Assembly (NCBI RefSeq): GCF_022346545.1 | Contig: NZ_JAKRNU010000001.1 | Coordinates: 728,716-792,715 of the forward strand | Source: Sporosarcina sp. ACRSM | GTDB lineage: Bacteria > Bacillota > Bacilli > Bacillales_A > Planococcaceae | DNA length: 64,000 nt | Reading direction: 5' to 3' | Position numbers and translations under genes: made by a program | The notes under the pieces: generated by a model | The model's database searches: none | Seen by the model: only the letters and a program-made list of their open reading frames with translations | What the model was told of the DNA's origin: nothing | In this document: positions 33,988 to 43,161 of the stretch, piece after piece | How the letters are laid out: each line of letters opens with the position of its first letter | Position numbering within the stretch: position 1 is the first letter of the stretch

Positions 33988-34835
33988 TTTTCCAGAATAT
34001 CGGGACGGTCTGTATGAATGCCGTTTGCATCGAGGTCCTTCATGCGGAGTGCTGTTTCTTGATCATTCACCGTGTATGCATATACAACGAGCCCTTGTTG
34101 CTGCATATAGCTGATAAATGGCTCTGTTAAAGCTTCATAACTGACGCCGATTCCTGCCGCGTAAGTTTGTAACTTCTCTATTTCCTCTGTGGTTAACTGG
34201 GCTTCTTCTCCTTCTTCAAAAGAGATCAGTCTTAAAAGCGGGATTTTCGGATTCAACGCATGTATCTTTTCAAGCCCTTCTTCGCTAAACGATTGAATCA
34301 CGGCTTTCGGATGTCCATCTTCATCCGATCCAATCATGTCATTTGCTTCCAATAGATCCATTAACTTTTCTTCAATCCCTGGATAGTCTTCCGGATTCTT
34401 TAGTTCGATGATGAAATTCATCCGATCTTCGAATTGGTCGAACACTTCACGCAGTGCCGGCACTGCATACATTTCCGCCTGTCCCTTTGCTGCCATCCCT
34501 TCGTCGTCCTGATAGCGAGATTTTTTTGATAGTTTCTTTAGTTCCTCTAAAGTGAATTCGCTAATTTTACCACTGGCATTCATCGTGCTCTCGACATCTT
34601 GGTCATGCATGACGACCATTTCTCCGTCTTTCGTCAGATGAATATCCAATTCAATATAATCGGCATCCAGATCTTCCGCCAACTCATACGAAGCCAATGT
34701 ATTTTCCGGTACATATGCAGACGCACCGCGATGTGCAATGACGAGAAATTCGTCTTCCGGCATCGGTCCAATATCCTTACCACAACCTGTCAGCCATAAA
34801 GTGGCACACAACAGCACAAATAGAAGTTTTTTCAT
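33984..34835 (-). CDS. Glycerophosphodiester phosphodiesterase, lipoprotein
   Basis: 283 aa. A signal peptide with lipobox LTGC (Cys at about residue 18) predicts a membrane-anchored extracellular enzyme. The GDPD catalytic blocks are IAHRGASAYVPENTLASY near residue 33, ELDIHLTKDGEMVVMHD near 62 and FIIELKNPE near 140. It hydrolyses glycerophosphodiesters, possibly from lipids or teichoic acid. It is monocistronic, between the yhfH array and cgoX. Confidence 0.93.
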   Translation of the reverse strand: MKKLLFVLLCATLWLTGCGKDIGPMPEDEFLVIAHRGASAYVPENTLASYELAEDLDADYIELDIHLTKDGEMVVMHDQDVESTMNASGKISEFTLEELKKLSKKSRYQDDEGMAAKGQAEMYAVPALREVFDQFEDRMNFIIELKNPEDYPGIEEKLMDLLEANDMIGSDEDGHPKAVIQSFSEEGLEKIHALNPKIPLLRLISFEEGEEAQLTTEEIEKLQTYAAGIGVSYEALTEPFISYMQQQGLVVYAYTVNDQETALRMKDLDANGIHTDRPDILEK

Positions 34836-35004
34836 CTCATATCCTCTTTTCGCAATTTCTCTTTTTAAGTCTTATACCCCCATTCGCCTCATTCCCGTCA
34901 TTCTTCTACGAGAATAGGCTTTTCGAACTAGAACAAAAACGCAATTTGTCCGGATGCAACAATTAGAGCTTCTTCATTGATCAGAGCTCCTCCTGTTCAT
35001 GGCA

Positions 35005-35040
35005 ATAAAAAAAGCCCCATTCACAATGGAATAAAGGCTC
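35005..35040 (-). terminator. Terminator of the hem operon
   Basis: On the minus strand a stem with AGCC/GGCT and an inner ATTCCATT/GTGAAT-type pairing is followed by seven T, 10 nt after the cgoX stop. Confidence 0.7.
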
Positions 35041-35049
35041 TGGTTCATG

Positions 35050-36489
35050 TCATTCAAATAGATCTTCTAATACTTCACGGACTGCAACTCTTCCTTGATC
35101 GATGCAATCGGGTAAACCGACGCCGTTGTAGGAAGCGCCAGCTAGTTTGACTTGCGGGAAACGCGCTTTCAGCTCTTCGCGGGCTTCTGCAATCCGTTGT
35201 TTGTGACCGACTCGGTATTGCGGACGGTCTTCTTTCCAGCGGGTGATAATGGTAAAATCAGGTTTTCCTTTGATCGTCATGATTTTGTTAAGGTCGGCGA
35301 GGACAATTTTTTCGATTTCCGCATCGGATAGGTCGACGATGGCTTCGTCGCCTACTCGGCCGACGAATGCCCGCAAGAGAATTTTACCTTCCGGCGTTGT
35401 TGTCGGCCATTTCCGATGCGTCCATGTGCAGGCTGTAATGGAATAATCGCTGCTTCTGGAAACGAGGAAGCCTGTTCCTTCCCTATCCTGTACGACCGCT
35501 GCTTCTGGAAACGCTAGCGCAACTGTCGCCACAGATGTAGTCGGAATCGCACGCAAATCTTGCAACAATCCATAAGGCGCAAATAAGCGGCCCGCCATTT
35601 CATGGCCTGTTGTCAAGATGACCGCATCCGCTTCCAGTTGCTGTCCGCCATTCAATTCAAGGACAGTCTTTCCACCTGGAGTTGCAGGCTCTTTGATCGC
35701 TTCGATCCGGACGCCTTTCATGACCGATCCCGGTTCCAGTTTTTGTTCCACCGCTTCGACAAGTGTTTCAAGGCCGTTCCGGAATGTATGGAAGACCCCT
35801 TCCTTTTTCGAGCTATGACTGTTCTTTTGTGGCAATTTTTTCGGAGTCGACTTTTTCATGCCGAGTATGAGGCTTCGATGCTTCTTTTCCACTTCGTAAA
35901 ACTGCGGAAATGTCGATTCCAAGCTCATATGGTCGATGTCGCCTGCGTAGACGCCGGATAACAGCGGTTCAATCAGATTTTCAACGACTTCTCCACCGAA
36001 ACGGCGACGGAAAAAACCGCCCAATGATTGATCCCCTTGAATGGCTGAGCGTGGCAGGACAAAATCGCCTGCCGCCCGTAATTTCCCTGCCAATGAAAAT
36101 AAGCCTGTTTTCAAGAAAGGGCCGATTTCTGTCGGGACACCCATGATGGAGCCTCCCGGAATCGGATGGAGCTCGCCATTGACCAGCACATAGGCTTGCC
36201 CGGTCGCATTCCTTACGAGTTCTCCTGCAACCCCGACATCTTCCGCCAGAATGCCCATGCTTTTTTTCCGTATGAGAAATGAATCCGGACCACGCTCGAT
36301 GACAAAACCGTCTCGCCGGACCGTCTGGATTTTTCCACCGAGCCGATTTGCCGCTTCGACAAGGGTGACATCGAGCGGAAGCCCTTTCTCACGCGCTTCT
36401 TTCTGCATGTAGAACGCCGCAGAGAGGCCGGTGATCCCTCCGCCGACGATGACGACTTTTTTGTTTCGTCTTTCCATGTCCATCATCAC
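35050..36489 (-). CDS. cgoX: Coproporphyrinogen III oxidase (HemY type)
   Basis: About 475-479 aa; several Met codons at the start (36489 GTG, 36486, 36483, 36477) are possible, with AGAAAG upstream. FAD-binding VVIVGGGITGLSAAFYM is near residue 12 and the VEAANRLGGKIQT block near 45. The C-terminal VKLAGASYNGVGLPDCIDQG completes the flavin site. In Gram-positive bacteria this enzyme oxidises coproporphyrinogen to coproporphyrin. It is the last gene of hemE-hemH-cgoX, as in B. subtilis hemEHY. Confidence 0.94.
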   Translation of the reverse strand: MMMDMERRNKKVVIVGGGITGLSAAFYMQKEAREKGLPLDVTLVEAANRLGGKIQTVRRDGFVIERGPDSFLIRKKSMGILAEDVGVAGELVRNATGQAYVLVNGELHPIPGGSIMGVPTEIGPFLKTGLFSLAGKLRAAGDFVLPRSAIQGDQSLGGFFRRRFGGEVVENLIEPLLSGVYAGDIDHMSLESTFPQFYEVEKKHRSLILGMKKSTPKKLPQKNSHSSKKEGVFHTFRNGLETLVEAVEQKLEPGSVMKGVRIEAIKEPATPGGKTVLELNGGQQLEADAVILTTGHEMAGRLFAPYGLLQDLRAIPTTSVATVALAFPEAAVVQDREGTGFLVSRSSDYSITACTWTHRKWPTTTPEGKILLRAFVGRVGDEAIVDLSDAEIEKIVLADLNKIMTIKGKPDFTIITRWKEDRPQYRVGHKQRIAEAREELKARFPQVKLAGASYNGVGLPDCIDQGRVAVREVLEDLFE

Positions 36490-36504
36490 TTTCTTCTGTC
36501 ATTT

Positions 36505-37437
36505 TTAGGCTTCCTTCATTTTATCGAATACTGCGTCCACCATGGCATCCACAAATAACGGATTGATATTCGGCATCTCCGGACGATAATAGGCAGCACC
36601 AATATCATCACAGACGACTTTGCATTCATAATCATTGTCGTACAGCACTTCAAGATGATCGGACACAAAGCCGACCGGTGTGTAGACGAATGCTTGATAG
36701 CCTTTTTCAGTGTGCAAGTTTCGTGTCAAGTCCTGTACATCCGGACCAAGCCATGGTTCAGGCGTCTGCCCTTCACTTTGCCAGCCGACTTCATAGTGTT
36801 TCACACCAGCTGCTTCTGCAATCAAATCTGCCGTCTCTTTCAGCTGATCTGCATACGGATCGCCGTTTGCCAAAATCTTTTCTGGCAAGGAGTGTGCCGA
36901 TACGATGAGACATGCTGCTGCCCGTTCTTCGTCGCGCATGCTATCGAATGTGCTGCGCACTTTACCTGCCCAGTAATCGATAAATTTCGGTTGTTTGTAC
37001 CAACTTTCGACCGATGTGATCGCAATACCATACTTATCCGCTTCCTCTTTTGCACGCCCGTTATAGGACTTGACGGAAAAAGTAGAGAAATGAGGTGCCA
37101 AAACAATCGACACCGCTTCTTCGATGCCATCCTGGTGCATTTTTTCCACTGCATCTTCGATGAATGGTGTAATATGTTTTAACCCGATATACACTTTGAA
37201 TTCGATATCGTCTTGCACTTCATTCAGACGGTTGCAAAGCGCATTTGCTTGGTCTTCGGTAATGCGTGCAAGCGGTGAAATACCGCCGATCGCTTCGTAG
37301 CGGTTCCGCAAATCTTCCAATTGCTCTGGTGCCGGCGGACGCCCGTGTCGAATATGTGTATAGTACGGTTCGATATCCTCTTCTTTGTACGGCGTGCCAT
37401 ACGCCATTACTAGTAATCCCATTGTTTTTTTTGTCAT
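36505..37437 (-). CDS. hemH: Coproporphyrin III ferrochelatase
   Basis: 310 aa from the ATG at 37437 (GAGGTG 6 nt upstream); an open frame of 18 more codons lacks a site and reaches into hem[20 protein letters not shown] near residue 6, [11 protein letters not shown] with the metal-binding His near 182, and [15 protein letters not shown] with the second-site Glu near 262 are present. It inserts iron into coproporphyrin. It lies 34 nt after hemE and 15 nt before cgoX. Confidence 0.95.
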   Translation of the reverse strand: MTKKTMGLLVMAYGTPYKEEDIEPYYTHIRHGRPPAPEQLEDLRNRYEAIGGISPLARITEDQANALCNRLNEVQDDIEFKVYIGLKHITPFIEDAVEKMHQDGIEEAVSIVLAPHFSTFSVKSYNGRAKEEADKYGIAITSVESWYKQPKFIDYWAGKVRSTFDSMRDEERAAACLIVSAHSLPEKILANGDPYADQLKETADLIAEAAGVKHYEVGWQSEGQTPEPWLGPDVQDLTRNLHTEKGYQAFVYTPVGFVSDHLEVLYDNDYECKVVCDDIGAAYYRPEMPNINPLFVDAMVDAVFDKMKEA

Positions 37438-37471
37438 TCTGTTCACCTCTTCGTTTGAATCAATCAATACA

Positions 37472-38512
37472 TCATTTGCGCAATTGTGCACTATAAGTAT
37501 GAATTAGTTCTGTTAACTTTTTCAGTGTGGCCGGTTTCACTTGCGGGAATACGCCGTGTCCAAGGTTGAAGATGTGGCTACCATGCTCGACGCCTTGCTC
37601 AATAATCACTTTTGCTCGTTCTTCGATGATATTCCAATCTGCAAGTAGCAAGGACGGATCAAGGTTTCCTTGCAACGGCTTCGTCAAACCGCGCTCTTCC
37701 GCTTCCTTGATGGACAAACGCCAGTCAAGACCGACAACGTCAACTGGCAGATCATGCCACTCATTCGCCAAATGGCTCGCACCGACACCAAATGTAATAA
37801 GTGGAACGTTCAATTTACGTAGTTCAGTGAAAATGCGTGTCATGACCGGTTTAATGAAGATCCGGTAATCGGAAACGTTCAAAGCCCCTACCCATGAATC
37901 AAAGATCTGGATCGCTTTCGCCCCCGCCTTCACTTGCGCAGTGATGTACGTAATCGTCATATCCGCCAGCTTGTCCATCAGCGCAAACCATGCTTCTGGT
38001 TCGGATACCATAAATGATTTCGTCAAGTTATAGCTTTTCGAAGGACCGCCTTCGATCATATAGCTTGCAAGCGTGAAAGGAGCCCCTGCAAAGCCGATAA
38101 GTGGAACGTTCAATTGCTCCTGTGTCAGCATTTTGATCGTTTCAAGAACGAACGGAATGTCGTCTTCAGGTGATAACTCGCCAAGATTATGGACATCTTG
38201 AACAGTACGGACTGGGTTGGAGATGACTGGACCGACGCCTGCTTTAATTTTCACGTCGATTCCTAATCCTGGAAGCGGAGTGACAATATCTTTGTAAAGG
38301 ATGGCCGCGTCTACGTTATATTGGTCGACGGGAAGCTTTGTGACATATGCACATAGCTCGGGTTGGTGCGTAATTTCTTCCAGCGAGTACTTTTCTTTGA
38401 TTTTCAAATACTCAGGTTGTGAACGCCCTGCCTGTCGCATGTACCAAACCGGTGTATGTTCAATTTTTTCACCTCTTGCCGCGCGCAGAAGTGTATCGTT
38501 GAATGTTGTCAT
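37472..38512 (-). CDS. hemE: Uroporphyrinogen decarboxylase
   Basis: 346 aa from the ATG at 38512 (GTGGGA upstream); an ATG seven codons earlier has no ribosome site. The family blocks [15 protein letters not shown] near residue 22, [14 protein letters not shown] near 138, IQFDS-like [11 protein letters not shown] near 200 and NLGHGVFP near 318 are intact. It decarboxylates uroporphyrinogen III to coproporphyrinogen III and opens the hem operon. hmoB is divergent from it, so haem synthesis and turnover genes share an intergenic region. Confidence 0.95.
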   Translation of the reverse strand: MTTFNDTLLRAARGEKIEHTPVWYMRQAGRSQPEYLKIKEKYSLEEITHQPELCAYVTKLPVDQYNVDAAILYKDIVTPLPGLGIDVKIKAGVGPVISNPVRTVQDVHNLGELSPEDDIPFVLETIKMLTQEQLNVPLIGFAGAPFTLASYMIEGGPSKSYNLTKSFMVSEPEAWFALMDKLADMTITYITAQVKAGAKAIQIFDSWVGALNVSDYRIFIKPVMTRIFTELRKLNVPLITFGVGASHLANEWHDLPVDVVGLDWRLSIKEAEERGLTKPLQGNLDPSLLLADWNIIEERAKVIIEQGVEHGSHIFNLGHGVFPQVKPATLKKLTELIHTYSAQLRK

Positions 38513-38814
38513 ATCGTCTATTCCCACTTTCATATATAATCGCTATTACGTGTTACATATCCGTACTCAATATAGACGTTTTGCCTTGTAATGTATAGCG
38601 TTTCGTCCTGTTTGTCATAAAATTGTGCTCCCTTTCTTCATGAGTTCGACACCAGTTTGTCATGGATTGTTTTAACTTTCTTCAGCAAAGGTTTCCTTCT
38701 TCATACGAGTGCTTGTTCGGGCAAAATATATGTTCATTTTAAGTGGTTGTCAAATCCCTGCTGAATAAAGTTAAACCCTCCGGAGGATGTCACAGATTTT
38801 GAAAGGAGTCAATA

Positions 38815-38950
38815 TGAAGGCAGTCTAAGTTCGCGACGTCCTAAAAGGAAAGTGCCTTAATTTCTGCAAAGATCGCAGAAATACGGCAAATCGAACCCTT
38901 CGTTGTTCGATTCGCAACGACTGCATGACCTACCTCCTGTAGGCCTCAAG
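38815..38950 (-). repeat. Dispersed structured repeat, type I, copy D (with cassette, partial)
   Basis: Lies in the gap between hemE and hmoB. It keeps the outer stem GCAGTC/GACTGC, a nested cassette (about 38845-38912) with its own imperfect hairpin (CCTTAATTTCTGC-type arms) and CGAAC/GTTCG arms, and the terminal hairpin CCTAC-CTCCT-GTAGG (38929-38943; AGGAG loop on the minus strand). The outer closing stem is missing. A separate perfect palindrome lies just beyond (38970-38993). The rest of the 38.5-39.0 kb gap shows no gene. Confidence 0.75.
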
Positions 38951-39049
38951 CTCAATTCAAAATCTGGACACAAATACGCCAAGGCGTATTTGTTTTAAGT
39001 TGTTGAATAAGGGAAAATAGGATGATAAGGATTGAAGGAGGTTTTGGTA

Positions 39050-39565
39050 TTGAATATTTTTATGACGTCCGGTACACCTGAATTCATGGAAAAATTGAGA
39101 GCCAAACATGCACGGGAACAGATGATTATGTTACATGGGGAAAGCACGACCGTCCTCTTGCATGAAACGAATGGCAAAACGGTGTTCCAAACACCGCGCC
39201 GCTTTGAAGTGGTCGCTTCTTCCGGCGCCTTCGAAGAAAACGGCTATTTCGTCTTTCATCATATTCCTGTTGCGGATGAAGGGCGCCCCGTTTTCGAACA
39301 TCGCGTTAAAGAGCGTGCGAATACGCTCGATGCCGAACCTGGGTTCATCGCTTTCCGTTTGTTGCGTCCACGCGATTCCGATACGTATATCTTCTTAACG
39401 GAATGGTCCGGCAACCAGTTTTACACCATGTGGAAAAACGCTTCATCTTTCGATCACTTTTTGACGGCCCCCACCCAAACAGGCGCCAACAGCACGCTCA
39501 ACCTTTTCTCAGGCGCCCCATCCATAACGACTTATATTTCGAAGGAAAAGGATGACGAGGCGTGA
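39050..39565 (+). CDS. hmoB: Haem-degrading monooxygenase HmoB-like
   Basis: 171 aa from a TTG at 39050 with AAGGAGG 8 nt upstream; this start aligns the N-terminus NIFMTSGTPEFMEKL with the family, while the next ATG (39062) would cut into it. The C-terminal half is an antibiotic-biosynthesis-monooxygenase domain (FIAFRLLRPRDSDTYIFLTE, then W and FDHFL). HmoB-type enzymes cleave haem to release iron. The position next to hemE matches yhgC-hemEHY of B. subtilis, which supports the call. Confidence 0.87.
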   Translation: MNIFMTSGTPEFMEKLRAKHAREQMIMLHGESTTVLLHETNGKTVFQTPRRFEVVASSGAFEENGYFVFHHIPVADEGRPVFEHRVKERANTLDAEPGFIAFRLLRPRDSDTYIFLTEWSGNQFYTMWKNASSFDHFLTAPTQTGANSTLNLFSGAPSITTYISKEKDDEA

Positions 39566-39595
39566 CTCTATCAGTCACGCTCAGCCTGTTGACAA

Positions 39596-39883
39596 ACGCT
39601 CGCATCCGTTGTTGAGGCCTACAGGAAGTAGGTCATGCATCCGTTGCCAATCGAACAGCGGAGGGTTCGATTTGCCGTATTTCTGTGCTCTTTGCAGAAA
39701 TTAAGGCACCTTCTTTCGGGACGCGGCGCCCTTAGGATGCCTTCCTTATTCGCTCGTCCGCTCATGAACTTTAGTTCTATTCGCGTCTTCGCTCGACTTC
39801 GCGCGGGCTCGCAGGAAGCGAGTCATGCAGGCGTTGCGACAGGACGTCGCGCTTTTAGCCTGCCTTCCACGTGACAAGCGTTT
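39596..39883 (+). repeat. Dispersed structured repeat, type I, copies C1 (with cassette) and C2 (empty) in tandem
   Basis: This fills the gap between hmoB and the amidohydrolase gene. C1 has the hairpin CCTAC-AGGAA-GTAGG (39618-39632), outer stem GCATCC/GGATGC and a nested cassette at about 39647-39715. C2 has CTCGC-AGGAA-GCGAG (39808-39822), GCGAC-AGGAC-GTCGC (39836-39850) and outer stem GCAGGC/GCCTGC. Both point the same way. Stem bases differ from other copies but stay paired. Confidence 0.78.
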
Positions 39884-40015
39884 TCAATCAGGCTGAGGAA
39901 ATTTCTAATTGATAGCATATACTCTTTATTGATTTTGCGGTGCTTTGCGACCTTTTCGGATATTTGTTATAATAGAAAAATTAACACCACTGTTATTTCG
40001 AGAGGGGAAGTACTA

Positions 40016-41197
40016 ATGAAACAACAATTATTCGAGAAATTAGATAGTGCGTATGAAGATATGGTCGTCATTCGACGTCATCTCCATATGCATCCCGAAT
40101 TATCCTTTAAAGAAGTGAAAACTGCACAATATATTCATGATTTTTACGCAGATCTTGGTATCGAAGTCCGTGCGGGTGTAGGCGGCAATGGAGTCGTCGC
40201 TCGTGTGAAAGGCGGCAGACCTGGTAAAACGGTTGCCCTGCGTGCTGATTTTGATGCGTTACCGATTCAAGACGAGAAAGAAGTCCCTTACAAATCAACC
40301 ATTCCTGGGGTCATGCATGCTTGCGGTCACGATGGGCATACAGCGACCCTTCTTCAAGTTGCAAAAGCAATCCATGAATTGCGGGAAGACCTTGCCGGCG
40401 AATACGTATTTATTCACCAGCATGCGGAAGAATTTGCGCCAGGTGGGGCGATTTCAATGATTGAAGATGGTTGCCTCGATGGTGTCGATGCCATTTTCGG
40501 TACACATCTGTGGTCGATGACACCTGCTGGCACGATCGAATATTTGACAGGCCCTATTATGGCTGCCGCAGATCGTTTCTCTATCAAAGTACAAGGGGCT
40601 GGCGGTCACGGTGCATCTCCTCATGAGACGAAAGATGCGATTGTGATCGCTTCACAACTCGTCATGAATTTACAGCAACTCGTTTCACGTCGCGTCAACC
40701 CGATCGACTCAGCAGTACTATCTATCGGTTCGTTCGTTGCGGAAAATGCATTTAACATCATCGCGGACACTGCAACTTTAGGTGGTACTGTTCGAACATT
40801 CAATCCGGAAATTCGTGACCTGATGGAAGTAGAGATGAAGCGTGTAGTAGATGGTACTGCGCTCGCGCATAATTGTACGATCGAGTTCTCCTACCACCGT
40901 GGCTATCCGGCTGTTGTCAATCATGCCGCTGAAACGGAATTTTTGAAAACGGTGGCGGAAAGTGTACCGGAAGCGCAACGCGTCGTGGAATCCATTCCAC
41001 AAATGGGCGGAGAAGATTTTGCCTACTATCTCGAAAAAGTGCCTGGCACATTTTTCTTTACAGGCGCAATGCCTGCCCAGCCTTACCCACATCATCATCC
41101 GAAATTTGACTTTGATGAAAAGGCCATGTTGCTTGCAGCTAAAACTTTAGGAGCTGCTGCTATCGATTATCAAGCAGACGAATCCCTATCCCTTTAA
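40016..41197 (+). CDS. M20 family amidohydrolase
   Basis: 393 aa from the ATG at 40016 (GAGGGGAAG upstream); the longer open frame has no ribosome site. M20D blocks are clear: RRHLHMHPELSFKE near residue 20, ALRADFDALPIQ near 73, HACGHDGHTATLL near 98 and a HQHAEEFAPGGA block near 133, with a dimerisation domain in between and GGEDFAYYLEKVPG near 330. Such enzymes hydrolyse N-acyl amino acids or related amides with two metal ions. The substrate is unknown. The gene stands alone between repeat C and comK. Confidence 0.92.
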   Translation: MKQQLFEKLDSAYEDMVVIRRHLHMHPELSFKEVKTAQYIHDFYADLGIEVRAGVGGNGVVARVKGGRPGKTVALRADFDALPIQDEKEVPYKSTIPGVMHACGHDGHTATLLQVAKAIHELREDLAGEYVFIHQHAEEFAPGGAISMIEDGCLDGVDAIFGTHLWSMTPAGTIEYLTGPIMAAADRFSIKVQGAGGHGASPHETKDAIVIASQLVMNLQQLVSRRVNPIDSAVLSIGSFVAENAFNIIADTATLGGTVRTFNPEIRDLMEVEMKRVVDGTALAHNCTIEFSYHRGYPAVVNHAAETEFLKTVAESVPEAQRVVESIPQMGGEDFAYYLEKVPGTFFFTGAMPAQPYPHHHPKFDFDEKAMLLAAKTLGAAAIDYQADESLSL

Positions 41198-41213
41198 TAA
41201 TATCTTTTAAATT

Positions 41214-41255
41214 ACCTAAAGCCTTCCCTCGTATTCGAGTGGAGGGCTTTTCTAT
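41214..41255 (+). terminator. Terminator after the M20 amidohydrolase
   Basis: An imperfect stem around CCCTCGTATTCGAG with outer AAAGCC/GGGCTTTT arms is followed by a T-rich stretch; about 17 nt after the stop. Confidence 0.65.
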
Positions 41256-41357
41256 TCACTCTTCCCCTTTCAACTCCCGGTTCAAACATCCCATATTCCT
41301 ATTAAAAATGTTTCGAATATCAACTTTTGTAATAGTCTTAATTATCTACATAATCTG

Positions 41358-41385
41358 TTGCATTTTTCTTATTTTTTCCTATAAT
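41358..41385 (+). promoter_or_regulatory. Sigma-A promoter of comK
   Basis: TTGCAT (41358-41363), a 16-nt spacer and TATAAT (41380-41385) lie about 43 nt upstream of the comK TTG start. The region is very AT-rich, as expected for a gene with complex control. Clear ComK boxes were not identified by eye. Confidence 0.65.
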
Positions 41386-41427
41386 AGGACTTATAGTGGG
41401 TTCTACATTAAAAAGGGGGATATTAAA

Positions 41428-41955
41428 TTGGAAAAAAAGACAAGAGCTGGAGATTATATTATATCTTTCGACACGTTAATGTTACAACCTGTCATCAAGG
41501 ATAACAAAATTGTCACACGGGTTATTGAAAGGAATGGAGAATTTATCATTCCAAGGAAGCCGCTTCACATCGTCAGAAAGTCATGCAACTTTTATGGTGG
41601 TTCGCTCATGAATTCAACAAACACCGCTAAACTAGCCCTTGGAAAGCGGCACAAAGCACCGATTATCATTGCGCACGATTTCGGAATACCCTACATTTTT
41701 CTCCCTACCATGTCTCCGAACGCCGAATTGAATGCCTGGGTCTCCTACCATGCAATTGAAAATATAGAGCCCCATCGTTTAAATAGCATCATCCATTTAG
41801 ACAATGGACGGACTCAGCAAGTGAACGTTTCTGCTATGACGATGTACAGGCAATTTGCATTTGCCGCCATTCTTGAAAAAGACTTTTTGAAAAAGCAAAG
41901 ACAATTGACTCGACCAGCTCCTTACCGGGATTTTGAGGATTCCTTCAATGACTAA
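41428..41955 (+). CDS. comK: Competence transcription factor ComK
   Basis: 175 aa from the TTG at 41428 (AAAAGGGGG 8 nt upstream). A longer frame upstream would add a membrane-like stretch across the promoter and is rejected. The block YGGSLMNSTNTAKLALGKRH near residue 52, KAPIIIAHDFGIPYIFLPTMS after it, and NAWVSYHAIEN near 102 are ComK hallmarks. ComK activates the DNA-uptake genes, including the comF operon present at 13-15 kb. The length is slightly short of B. subtilis ComK (192 aa). The last 11 nt overlap the converging yhjD-like gene. Confidence 0.92.
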   Translation: MEKKTRAGDYIISFDTLMLQPVIKDNKIVTRVIERNGEFIIPRKPLHIVRKSCNFYGGSLMNSTNTAKLALGKRHKAPIIIAHDFGIPYIFLPTMSPNAELNAWVSYHAIENIEPHRLNSIIHLDNGRTQQVNVSAMTMYRQFAFAAILEKDFLKKQRQLTRPAPYRDFEDSFND

Positions 41956-42322
41956 CTTCGCCTTCAACCATCGCGAAGTACATGTTCAGCAATTCCTCTG
42001 TGCGATTGCGCAGACGGACATTTAAATAGCGCCTATAATCTTCATAGCCTCCATGGATGAATAAATACTCCGTAAATGTATCATCCGTCTTGTTGCGTAT
42101 CACTTTCATCTGATGACGTTGCAAGTAGATTTTCGTTTGCTTTAACTCGGCACGCGCTTGCTTCACTGCTCCATCGATCAGCTTGACATAGGGGCCCTTT
42201 AATTTGAAGGGGCCCTTTTCAATTAATTCCCGGTCCCGTTCCAATATCGTAAGAATCATCGGCAAATAGATCATGTTCTCAAAGTACGGCAACGCCTCTG
42301 GTGGAATTAAAGGCATCTCCAT
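41945..42322 (-). CDS. yhjD: YhjD-like protein of unknown function
   Basis: 125 aa. The sequence MIYLPMILTILERDRELIEKG near residue 17, followed by PFKLKGPYVKLID and FIHGGYEDYRRYLN, matches the small conserved Bacillales protein YhjD, which also lies near comK in B. subtilis. It has no signal peptide and is probably a cytoplasmic helical protein. Function unknown. It converges on comK and overlaps it by 11 nt, so antisense transcripts over the comK end are possible. Confidence 0.75.
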   Translation of the reverse strand: MEMPLIPPEALPYFENMIYLPMILTILERDRELIEKGPFKLKGPYVKLIDGAVKQARAELKQTKIYLQRHQMKVIRNKTDDTFTEYLFIHGGYEDYRRYLNVRLRNRTEELLNMYFAMVEGEVSH

Positions 42323-42442
42323 CCCTCCCTAAATAGAACTAACGTTCGTACACCTATTGTATGCCTCTCTTTCAAGAAAATCAACCATCCAAATTTCGGA
42401 AACTGGACGTCGACATAAGAACTATCCAAAGTATCGATATAA

Positions 42443-42475
42443 AAAAGCTTCCAGCTGCACGAGCCAGAAGCTTTT
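42443..42475 (-). terminator. Terminator of the SnoaL-like lipoprotein gene
   Basis: Stem AAAAGCTTC/GAAGCTTTT (42443-42451 with 42467-42475), with a T run on the minus strand, 6 nt after the stop. Confidence 0.8.
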
Positions 42476-42481
42476 GTCTAC

Positions 42482-43057
42482 TTATTTAGTAACGTCATCT
42501 CCAATATAATGCACTGATGCAATTTTCCATTCTCCATCCTCTTTCGTCAGTACAGTCACTTGTCTACCTGTTGGATTCGTTTCCAAACCTGTTGATAACT
42601 GTTTCATGGATGTTGCAAGTTTTGCAAAAACTTGTGCTTCTTCTTTCTCGTATTTCACGATTGTCACATCGGTCACTTCACGCTGAATATCAAACTGGCT
42701 AAAATAGTCTTCCAAATCAGCCTGTTCCTGTTCCTTATTAAAACTTTCCGTCCGCTCTGAAAGTGTTTCGATATACCGTTCAATATCTTTATCATTAAAC
42801 GAATCGATATACACATCGAACACTTCCAAAATCCGTTCTTTTTCTTCCACAGGCACATTGGCCGCTTCCTCAATCGTATCCCCTGTCAGATTGAAGCCGA
42901 CTTTTTTGTCATCCACTCCGTGATCGATTGCACCATGCCCATTTACCGATTCTCCATCATTGACAGAGCCATGCTGAGAAGCCGGGTCCTCCTCTTTGTT
43001 GCATGCAACCAGTAACACCATCACAGCTACCAGACAAAAAACAAACCATTTCTTCAT
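42482..43057 (-). CDS. Lipoprotein with SnoaL/NTF2-like domain
   Basis: 191 aa from the ATG at 43057 (AAAGGAGG upstream). A signal peptide ends in the lipobox LVAC (Cys about residue 19). A low-complexity linker rich in Gly, Asn, His and Asp follows to about residue 55. The C-terminal 120 residues look like a cone-shaped NTF2/SnoaL domain (VFDVYIDSFNDKDIERYIET, then VTVLTKEDGEWKIASVHYIG). Such domains bind small ligands or act as structural partners. Function unknown. It is monocistronic. Confidence 0.8.
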   Translation of the reverse strand: MKKWFVFCLVAVMVLLVACNKEEDPASQHGSVNDGESVNGHGAIDHGVDDKKVGFNLTGDTIEEAANVPVEEKERILEVFDVYIDSFNDKDIERYIETLSERTESFNKEQEQADLEDYFSQFDIQREVTDVTIVKYEKEEAQVFAKLATSMKQLSTGLETNPTGRQVTVLTKEDGEWKIASVHYIGDDVTK

Positions 43058-43104
43058 TTCTTTTCCTCCTTTAAACAAAAGCGTAGGGTACCCAGATACC
43101 AAAG

Positions 43105-43132
43105 AAAAAGGCCGCTCCAGACGGAAGGCCTT
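43105..43132 (-). terminator. Terminator of degSU
   Basis: Stem AAGGCC/GGCCTT (43108-43113 with 43127-43132) with TTTTTC on the minus strand, about 30 nt after the degU stop. Confidence 0.75.
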
Positions 43133-43161
43133 CCCTTTTTATGGCTAAATTTCAAAATAGT

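Noticed and set aside
38808..38990. Riboswitch or T-box upstream of hmoB/hemE
   Set aside because: The structure is explained by the dispersed repeat found in several unrelated intergenic regions, so it is not a gene-specific leader element.
41239..41427. N-terminal extension of comK with a membrane helix
   Set aside because: The extra codons cover a clear TTGCAT-N16-TATAAT promoter and the TTG at 41428 has a strong ribosome site at the right distance, where ComK homologues begin.
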